This document shows positions 57,022 through 64,000 of a stretch of 64,000 bases of DNA, in pieces. Under the pieces are notes generated by a model that saw only the letters and a program-made list of their open reading frames with translations, had not been told where the DNA came from and ran no database searches. Source of the DNA: Silene latifolia (taxonomy: Eukaryota > Streptophyta > Magnoliopsida > Caryophyllales > Caryophyllaceae). Position 1 is the stretch's first letter; each line of letters opens with the position of its first letter. The stretch spans positions 142,783,922 through 142,847,921 of the forward strand of contig NC_133538.1 in assembly GCF_048544455.1 (NCBI RefSeq), written 5' to 3'. The translations under genes and the position numbers were made by a program.

Positions 57022-58800
57022 TCATTGCTTTTCATACTTCTTGGCAAACTCTTTGAGCAACATGTTTTGCCTGAATTCTATGTACTGGTCAACACTAGTT
57101 CCAGCCCACTGCTGACAGAAGGATTCGTCAGTTGGGACTAGAGAGCTAAGAGGAAATGGTCCCTCTGGTGCTTTGTTAAGGAAAATCAAGAATCTATGTC
57201 GGGGACGTATTCTCTGTTCCAGTGACAGACTTAAGTACATTGGATACTTAGTCAAGGATTGGACCTCATTCCGTAGTTCATTTACCAGATACGTGTACTT
57301 TGGCTTAAGATTTTTCTCCAATGACAAAGATAGTACCTGCAAAAACATCATGATAAGAAACTCACAAATACTCAAGGTGAATAACACAGAGCGTTATTGT
57401 TTAAATGCGAAAGGACACAAGTAGTTTTCTTTTACAATGGAGCCAAAAGCTCGTTATTCTGTGGTTCTGGATTATGGTCAAATAAAGCAAAATGGCTCAC
57501 TAAAATTGTAAAATAGCCATCATTCGATATACTTTTCACCATAGATTATATGGAAACAACATCTACATGATGCGTATATTCAACCCTCTCATCCCGTCAT
57601 TTGTGGGGGACTTTTGAGGCACTTGGGTTATGTTGTTGTTGGTGAGAAAGAGCATAATATATAAAGTATGAATATATGCAGAACCATGTATATATCAATG
57701 AATCACTTATTAACCCATAACAAATTGTCAATCCCTACACAATGGGCAATTGGACACCTAAGATAGTAGTTAAGCATTAACGAATTAAAGAGTTGAAGAA
57801 AGTCACCTGAGTAATACTAGTCAAGACCTTTAAGATGTCAGAATTTTGCAAACCAATGCTTCTCAGAAACTTTATCCTAGGCAATATTCCATCTTCAATA
57901 CTGTAATGTAGGAGTTGAGGATGTTTAGTGACCATTTTCACAATGCTTTCTCTAGGTGCTGCCAACTCTTCTGTAAGGAAATCAAAACGATCATTCCATG
58001 AAATGTCAACACGCTGAACAAGAATTTGCGGGCTCAATGTTACAACTTTGCCCAAGTCGTTTGCTTTGATACCAACCTCTTCAATCAAATATCTTACAGT
58101 GGGCTTCAAGGAATTTTCAACACTATAAGAAAATATTGATGGGGCAGCAGTGATCACTTGCGCTATCTTTGCTTCAGGGAGGCCTAAATCAAGCAAAAAA
58201 GACACACGTGGCTTCATAGTGCTGTCCACTGTATACTCAAGAATTTGTGGTTGCCTTGATAACATCTTTTTAATGTCCTTGTGCTTTACGCCAAGTTCCG
58301 TAAGGTATCCAAGTCTCTCCCGTACGGAATGCAAATTTATATTGAAAGCATTCATGTGCCTCCGATGCATCTGAATAAAGTGAGATTCTTTCATTCCATA
58401 GGTGCTTAGGTAATCAAGAAGGGGAATCCATCTATTATCTACTCTAAATTCCTCCGAGAGCTGAGCATACTTTTTCTTTGCACCTTTATGTGCATCAAAC
58501 TGCAATGGAAGACATGAATAGAAAGGCTTTTTAATGCAGAATGCAACAAGCCATACTCAAACTGACACTTAGCTACATAATCAAAGCCTACCTTCCCTTT
58601 GGAACCTGGTTTACCACCAACATTAGCTTTTCTTCGGTTTCCTAGAAAAAGACGGTTGAGTGAGTACTGAGAATTGACTCACAAAAACACATACCAAGAA
58701 AAAAGCATGGATCCATACCTGGCCTCGTCTTGGCCACTTCAAGCAATTTAGAACTCTGTCGACCATTAGTAAAATTTGCAGGCTCCGCAAATTCATCATC
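57022..58800 (-). CDS. MTERF9: mTERF family protein, mTERF9-like; N-terminal exon(s) not in view
   Basis: Minus-strand exons: 58719-58800, 58592-58641, 57807-58499 and 57022-57336, all joining in frame and ending at the stop at 57022. The main exon holds consecutive mTERF helical repeats with the conserved proline pattern (SRQPQILEYTVDS, AAPSIFSYSVEN, LSPQILVQRVD, KHPQLLHYSIED). The last exon gives YPMYLSLSLEQRIRPRH and the ending QWAGTSVDQYIEFRQN...KYEK. From memory this C-terminus and length match Arabidopsis chloroplast mTERF9, a nucleic-acid-binding factor for organellar gene expression and ribosome assembly. The visible part begins with DDEFAEPANF, so the transit peptide exon is missing. 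No convincing upstream exon appears to 59735, where a Gypsy element begins. Confidence 0.85.
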
Positions 58801-59469
58801 CTGCACACGTAAGCCATGAAACAATCAAACTTTAGAGACATACAAGTCAAGAGTTTTAAAACACGCAAGTCCATTGACAAGCCATAAGAAGCCAATGGTT
58901 TTTGCATCAAGGACATTTTTTAAAACTTTTTTTAACGGAAGTCGGAAAACAATAGAATCACAATGCTTCAAGACCTGATGTTTTTAGATATCAGGTTACA
59001 AACCTACAGAAAGCAGCAACTTCTCTGCCCTTGATGTCGAATAACTCACAACTACAATGTCATCACAACTCAAGTTCAAAGACCACCATGAGCAACAAGG
59101 TCACGAAATTGAGAAATGATAGAAGTTAAAGATGTAAGAGTTTTAAATGAAACTTTTCATGGAAAATAGTTCGATCACATTGTGCAATGATTTAATGGCA
59201 ATAGAAGGATATTGGCCGTAAATTCCATAAGCACAACACAAGTATATTAGAATGTTGTTTTCTTCGCTTTTAAGGTAACCATTTGATTGCAACATATAAC
59301 ATCCACAAAATCCAAGTGCTTCAAAGACTCCTGCAAATTGGAGGTCAGATGTATGCAACCTTAACTCTCTTTCAGCGGCACAAAGAGTTTGTTTCCTAAT
59401 CAGCCAAATGAAAATTGCGTCGAGTATTGCTTTGCTTCTAAATGACTGCTACTAGTGATTAGCAAAGTA
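58801..59469 (-). other. Intron or 5' region of the mTERF gene
   Basis: AT-rich. Minus-strand ORFs here (58623-58916 and 59143-59358) do not read as mTERF. I could not find an exon with a matching phase. Confidence 0.45.
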
Positions 59470-59682
59470 CTCCTCTGTCCCGGTCATTTGTTGTCCCATT
59501 CCATTTTGGGTGTTTCAGTCAATTGTTGTCCTTTCTATTTTAAGAATTATCTTAATGAGCAATTTGATCATTCACACCCAATTTGTGATTTTGTTTCACT
59601 TGTCATTTAGTAATTGGCTCCCTCCCCTTTCCTTGGTCTTTGGTCTTTGTGTCAAAAACAAAGGACAACAATTGACAGGGAG
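59470..59682. mobile_element. Stowaway-like MITE, 213 bp
   Basis: The left end CTCCTCTGTCCCGGTCATTT (then GTTGTCC) and right end GGACAACAATTGACAGGGAG are inverted repeats; TA duplications at 59468-59469 and 59683-59684. Confidence 0.85.
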
Positions 59683-59735
59683 TATTAGTCAAAGATTGAG
59701 TAACAAGAACAAACATACTTGCTGAGCTGATACAG

Positions 59736-60074
59736 TGTTATGTGCACAACTGGTTAAGCCATATAACAGAATAACAAACTGGGGCCAGCTGTCCCTGCTT
59801 AGCTGTCAAGTTTGTTAAGGTTGTTAGGAATTGGTTATGAGACTTTTGGAGGGAAAATCAGTTAGATAAAGTTGTATATAATAGAGTCTCAGTTCATTGT
59901 AAACATCATCTGTCATTTTAGCAAACTCATTTCCCTTCTCTAATTCTCTCTAAAGTCCTCTGTAATTCTACAAGAATTCTTTAATAAAGATTACCAATTC
60001 GATTCCTTTCTCTTTTTGGGAATCCTATTGTAATTCTAGGGTTTCCTCGATTGATTATCTGACCCACCATATCA
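59736..60074 (+). repeat. 5' LTR of the chromovirus-like element
   Basis: Begins TGTTATGTGCACAACTGG and ends near CCATATCA, next to the PBS. TATATAATAG at 59875-59884 is the likely TATA box; AATAAAG at 59981-59987 resembles a polyadenylation signal. Confidence 0.8.
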
Positions 60075-60075
60075 G

Positions 60076-60087
60076 TGGTATCAGAGA
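60076..60087 (+). other. Primer-binding site, initiator-tRNA-Met type
   Basis: TGGTATCAGAGA directly after the LTR, a one-base variant of the standard TGGTATCAGAGC. Confidence 0.85.
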
Positions 60088-60116
60088 TCCTTCCTGGATT
60101 CTTTGTATAAAAAAAA

Positions 60117-63100
60117 ATGGCACCACGAAATCCGAGAAACTCTGATAATCCAGCTGATGAAACTTTGCAATCAATGGAGGATAGAGTGAAGAATTTGGGT
60201 GAAGCTGTGATCAACATTGAAGCTAATTTGGGGGAATTCGTCAGAATTCACAACCAAGACAAAGTGGAATTGAATGCTCAAATTCAACTACATCAGCAAA
60301 GTTTGGGTGACAAAATCGATCAAATGAATTCAAGAATGGAGCAGCTGTTGAGTCAAATGGTTGCAGTTTCTACAAGGGTCGGGAATCTGGAGAAAGATTC
60401 TGGGTGTTCTAATCAAAATGGGGGTCGAAATTCTGGTAATTTCATAAACCCTAATTCCAGTTTTAGTCGTTTTTCAAGAGTTGAATTCCCTAGATTTAAT
60501 GGCGATGATGTTCTTGGGTGGATTTACAAATGTGAACAGTTTTTTGAAGTTGATTCCACTTCTGAAAACACTAAAGTCAAAATGGTTTCAATTCATTTAG
60601 AAAGTAAAGCATTGTTGTGGCACCAATCTTTGATGAAAACTAGGGAGTTTGGTAGTTGGCCTACTTGGGATGAGTATAAGGCGGCCATTGTTGCGAGGTT
60701 TGGGAACAACCCTTTTGATGACCCTATAGCAGAAATCATGAACTTGAGACAAAAGGGAACTGTGGAGCAATATCAGGAGCAATTTGATGGTCTTTTGAAC
60801 AGAACTGATTTATCTGAAAAGCAGGCCTTGAGTTGTTTTTTGAAAGGTTTAGATGCTGATATACAAAATACAGTGAGGATGCATAAACCTCAGACTTTAA
60901 TGGAGGCATTTGCCTTAGCAAAATTGCAGGAGGCTACCATTTCTTCATTCATCAGGAAGTCTAAACCCTTGTTAGAAAAACCAGTCTCCAAAAACCCTTT
61001 TCAACAATCGTTTCACCAATCAAAACCCTCACAATATGGGGGTAGTAGCAGTAGTGGAGGGCAGAAGTTTGCTGTTAATACCAATAAAAAACTAACTACT
61101 GCCAGGTTGAGTGAGAAAGAAGTAGCAGAAAGAAGGGCAAAACATTTGTGTTTTACTTGTAATGAGAAATGGTCACCCACCCATAAGTGCACAGCACAGT
61201 TGCATAGTATTGAAATTTTGACTTTGGTGGAGGACGATAACTCTGAAGAAGGGAGTACAGTCTCTTCTGAGACTGAACATGGGTATTCTGTGGAGGATGA
61301 GATCCCTCCTTTAATTTCCTTGAATGCCATTAATGGAAATACCACCTATCAAACTATGAGGGTCACTGGTAAAGTGAGGGGCAATGCATTGCACATCTTG
61401 ATTGATTCAGGCAGCACTCATAACTTTTTAGATGTGAATGTGGCTAAAAAGTTTGGGTGTAAGGTGAAAAACACATGTCCTTTGGTGGTGTCAGTGGCTA
61501 ATGGGGACACTATACTCAGCAAATCCATGTGTGAGCAGTTTAAGTGGGAGCTGCAGGGTCATGAGTTCAGCACTGATGTTATGTTGGTACCTTTGGGAGG
61601 TTGTGAAATGGTGCTTGGAATTCAGTGGCTCACTTCCCTGGGTCCTGTGCTATGGGACTTCAGTAAACTGAGAATGGAGTTTAAGTTTCAAGGGAGGAAG
61701 CATGTTTTGAGAGAGTTTAAGTTTCAAGGGAGGAAGCATGTTTTGAGAGGATCACAGGCAGCAGCTTCATTGCACTGGATGGGTGTTAAACAACTACATC
61801 AGGCTATTAGTAAGATTCCAGCAAAAGGAGGAGGTGGACAACTGTTTGCATTGAGAGCTTATCCTGCTAATGTGGGAGAATTCTGTGGAATTGAAGGAGC
61901 GCATCCTGCTAATTCAGGAGAGTCCTATAAAAGGGAAGGCAAGGTCACTCACCAACAGATCCAACAACTTCTGGGGGAGTATGATGATATCTTCAGGGAA
62001 CCTACTACTTTGCCACCTCATAGAGACCATGACCACAAAATCCACCAAAAAGAAGGGGTTCCACCTGTTAATGTTAGGCCATATAGATACCCTGTGATAC
62101 AAAAAGATGCGATTGAACAAATAGTACAGGAGATGTTGGAGAGTGGGGTAGTAAGGCCAAGTCAGAGTCCATTTTCTTCTCCCATTGTGCTAGTAAAGAA
62201 AAAAGATGGGACATGGAGGTTATGTGTGGATTACAGAGAGCTAAACAAGAACACCATCAAGGATAAATTCCCCATTCCTGTGATTGAGGAGTTGCTAGAT
62301 GAACTTCATGGGTCAAGCATCTTCTCTAAAATTGACCTAAGGTCAGGGTATTGGCAAATTAGGATGCACCCATCAGATGTGGAAAAGACAGCTTTTAGAA
62401 CCCATGAGGGGCACTATGAATTCCTAGTGATGCCTTTTGGTCTCACTAATGCTCCATCAACATTTCAACACCTTATGAACACTATATTCAAACCACACCT
62501 GAGAAAATTCATTTTGGTTTTCTTTGATGATATCCTTATCTACAGTCAGACACTTGAGGATCACTTGGTGCACCTGAGACTAACTTTTGAAATTCTGAGA
62601 CAACACACCCTGTTTGCTAAGATGTCTAAATGTACTTTTGGAGCACCTGAGGTGGAGTACTTGGGGCATCTAATTTCTGAAAAAGGGGTGGCAACTGAGA
62701 GCTCTAAAATAGCAGCTATGGTGGAATGGCCAGAACCAGCTACTGTCAAAGAATTAAGAGGTTTCCTTGGTTTAACGGGCTATTATAGGAAATTCATCAG
62801 GTGGTATGGGGTCCTGAGTAAACCCCTTACTAGTTTGTTGAAAAAGAATGCATTTGTGTGGACTGATGAAGCATCACAGGCATTTAGGAAGTTGAAGGAA
62901 GCCATGACTCGTGCTCCTGTGCTAGCTCTACCTGATTTTGGGAAAGAGTTTGTCATTGAAACTGATGCCTCTGATATTGGGATGGGGGCTGTACTGGCCC
63001 AAGAAGGCCACCCTATTGCCTACATTAGTAAGGCATTCTCATCCAAGGCAAGATCATACTCTACTTATGAAAAAGAATTGTTGGCCCTTGTTTTTGCTGT

Positions 63101-64000
63101 GGAAAAGTGGAGACCTTACCTAGTGGGAAGACATTTTGTCATCAAAACTGATCACTTCAGCTTCAAATATTGGTTGGAACAGAAGATAAGTACTCCTTTT
63201 CAGAGTAAATGTTTGCCAAAACTTATGGGACTCGATTATGAGATCAAGTACAGAAAGGGAGAAGATAACAAAGCTGCGGATGCTTTGTCAAGGATCACTG
63301 GACATCAACTCATGTCCTTGCTGGTATCTCAATTGGATACTGAGTTACTGGCATTGATTAAGCAAAGTTGGACACATGATGGAGCCTTACAAACACTGAT
63401 ACAACAGATAAAAGATGGCATCCAGAGCAAATTTTGCTGGGAAAATGAGGAGTTAAGGAGGAAGGACAGATTGGTAGTGGGGGCTGATGAGAATTTGAGG
63501 ACTAAAATTGTTGGTCTGGTACATAACTCACCTTTGGGAGGGCATTCTGGTGTTCAAGCTACTCTTAAAAGGCTGAAAAGCTTATTCTTTTGGAAGCACA
63601 TGGGGAGGGATGTCAGAAATTATATAAGACAATGCGGAGTTTGCCAAAAATGTAAGCCTATCCTGCAAAACCCTGCTAGCTTGTTGCAACCCCTGCCCAT
63701 ACCACATGCAATTTGGGTGGACATATCCATGGACTTCATAGAAGGCTTACCAAAATCTCAAGGGAAGGATGTCATTTTGGTAGTAGTGGATAGGCTGAGT
63801 AAGTATGCCCATTTTCTGTTGCTTAGCCATCCCTTCACTGCCGTTACTGTGGCCCAGCTATTCCTTGACCATGTGTTTAAGCTACATGGGATGCCAAGAT
63901 CTATTGTGAGTGATAGGGACAAGATATTCCTCAGTAACTTTTGGCAGGAGTTGTTCAAATTGCAAAGAAATCGAATTGTTGATGTCAACAGCCTATCACC
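60117..64000 (+). CDS. Gag-Pol polyprotein of the chromovirus-like element (partial, runs off the edge)
   Basis: Open in one frame from ATG 60117 to the window end (about 1294 codons). Gag: coiled N-terminus, then RFSRVEFPRFNGDDVLGWIY and the retrotransposon gag domain (residues about 120-270). Zinc finger CFTCNEKWSPTHKC (about 61150). Protease LIDSGSTHNFLD (about 61400). RT: LVKKKDGTWRLCVDYRELNK, DLRSGYWQIR and the catalytic FFDDILIYSQ. RNase H: IETDASDIGMGAVLAQ, TYEKELLALVFAVEKWR. Integrase: GGHSGVQATLKRL, CGVCQKCK, ISMDFIEGLPKS, IVSDRDKIF. A 36-bp in-frame duplication lies at 61678-61749. From about 63960 the expected integrase continuation (MSTAYH) is in another frame, so a one-base shift breaks the protein just before the edge. 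Confidence 0.93.
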   Translation, partial: MAPRNPRNSDNPADETLQSMEDRVKNLGEAVINIEANLGEFVRIHNQDKVELNAQIQLHQQSLGDKIDQMNSRMEQLLSQMVAVSTRVGNLEKDSGCSNQNGGRNSGNFINPNSSFSRFSRVEFPRFNGDDVLGWIYKCEQFFEVDSTSENTKVKMVSIHLESKALLWHQSLMKTREFGSWPTWDEYKAAIVARFGNNPFDDPIAEIMNLRQKGTVEQYQEQFDGLLNRTDLSEKQALSCFLKGLDADIQNTVRMHKPQTLMEAFALAKLQEATISSFIRKSKPLLEKPVSKNPFQQSFHQSKPSQYGGSSSSGGQKFAVNTNKKLTTARLSEKEVAERRAKHLCFTCNEKWSPTHKCTAQLHSIEILTLVEDDNSEEGSTVSSETEHGYSVEDEIPPLISLNAINGNTTYQTMRVTGKVRGNALHILIDSGSTHNFLDVNVAKKFGCKVKNTCPLVVSVANGDTILSKSMCEQFKWELQGHEFSTDVMLVPLGGCEMVLGIQWLTSLGPVLWDFSKLRMEFKFQGRKHVLREFKFQGRKHVLRGSQAAASLHWMGVKQLHQAISKIPAKGGGGQLFALRAYPANVGEFCGIEGAHPANSGESYKREGKVTHQQIQQLLGEYDDIFREPTTLPPHRDHDHKIHQKEGVPPVNVRPYRYPVIQKDAIEQIVQEMLESGVVRPSQSPFSSPIVLVKKKDGTWRLCVDYRELNKNTIKDKFPIPVIEELLDELHGSSIFSKIDLRSGYWQIRMHPSDVEKTAFRTHEGHYEFLVMPFGLTNAPSTFQHLMNTIFKPHLRKFILVFFDDILIYSQTLEDHLVHLRLTFEILRQHTLFAKMSKCTFGAPEVEYLGHLISEKGVATESSKIAAMVEWPEPATVKELRGFLGLTGYYRKFIRWYGVLSKPLTSLLKKNAFVWTDEASQAFRKLKEAMTRAPVLALPDFGKEFVIETDASDIGMGAVLAQEGHPIAYISKAFSSKARSYSTYEKELLALVFAVEKWRPYLVGRHFVIKTDHFSFKYWLEQKISTPFQSKCLPKLMGLDYEIKYRKGEDNKAADALSRITGHQLMSLLVSQLDTELLALIKQSWTHDGALQTLIQQIKDGIQSKFCWENEELRRKDRLVVGADENLRTKIVGLVHNSPLGGHSGVQATLKRLKSLFFWKHMGRDVRNYIRQCGVCQKCKPILQNPASLLQPLPIPHAIWVDISMDFIEGLPKSQGKDVILVVVDRLSKYAHFLLLSHPFTAVTVAQLFLDHVFKLHGMPRSIVSDRDKIFLSNFWQELFKLQRNRIVDVNSLS
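61678..61749 (+). repeat. 36-bp in-frame tandem duplication in Gag-Pol
   Basis: GAGTTTAAGTTTCAAGGGAG and the following AGGAAGCATGTTTTGAGA occur twice in a row. It adds twelve residues between protease and RT without breaking the frame. Confidence 0.88.

Larger units (their letters stand above)
59736..64000 (+). mobile_element. Chromovirus-like Ty3/Gypsy retrotransposon, right part outside the window
   Basis: A 339-bp LTR, initiator-Met PBS and a single long gag-pol frame. The short LTR, single ORF and the CFTCNEKWSPTHKC zinc finger suggest a chromovirus, possibly the Reina clade. The integrase C-terminus and any chromodomain are beyond 64000. It inserted just upstream of the visible mTERF exons. 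Confidence 0.88.

Noticed and set aside
58936..59060. Possible upstream exon of the mTERF gene (minus strand near 59010-59050)
   Set aside because: The splice donor phase does not fit the next exon (phase 0) and the peptide is not mTERF-like.

Overview
This is nuclear DNA of a flowering plant. The evidence is spliceosomal introns, a plant-type CCCH/LOTUS/RRM gene, an organellar mTERF gene with the mTERF9 architecture, and dense nested LTR retrotransposons and MITEs. A Retand/Ogre-like Tat element and several repeat styles would fit Caryophyllales, but I cannot prove the order from sequence alone. Most of the 64 kb is transposable element; only two host genes are visible.

Layout. 1-16602: a very large minus-strand Ty3/Gypsy Tat/Ogre-type element. 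Its 5' LTR (14176-16602), PBS, gag, protease and RT-RNaseH-integrase are present; the 3' LTR lies off the left edge. Between pol and the missing 3' LTR it carries two different, multi-exon, broken genes on the opposite strand (642-3643 and 4546-5881) and a tandem repeat. 16603-about 28175: a plus-strand Ty1/Copia element, broken at its 5' end by the Tat element and split in the integrase-RT linker by a 6.5-kb non-coding LTR element (19831-26374, TSD TGAAC). 28606-about 32385: a minus-strand Copia remnant with an uninterrupted 519-codon ORF that lacks the protease core; its LTR holds a 729-bp hAT-type element. 32.9-36.4 kb: a cluster of MITEs and a poly(A) retroposon. 36.8-42.1 kb: the CCCH zinc-finger gene (plus strand, seven coding exons plus a leader intron). 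43957-44665: a MULE-like TIR element. 46101-56187: a complete second Tat element with almost identical LTRs, decayed gag-pol and an antisense gene of the PF04195 (gypsy-type transposon protein) kind. 57022-58800: the mTERF9-like gene (minus strand), whose first exon or exons are not visible. 59736-64000: 5' LTR and an open gag-pol of a chromovirus-like Gypsy element running off the right edge.

The most unusual part is the set of antisense genes in the two Tat elements. Three distinct antisense genes occur: plant-mobile-domain type, FWD/EE-motif type and PF04195 type. At least two of them contain an intron dominated by a long T tract. A GC-rich, hairpin-capable repeat is shared between the LTR and the presumed promoter regions of both antisense genes of the first element. 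All functional statements rest on reading motifs by eye; no database search was run.
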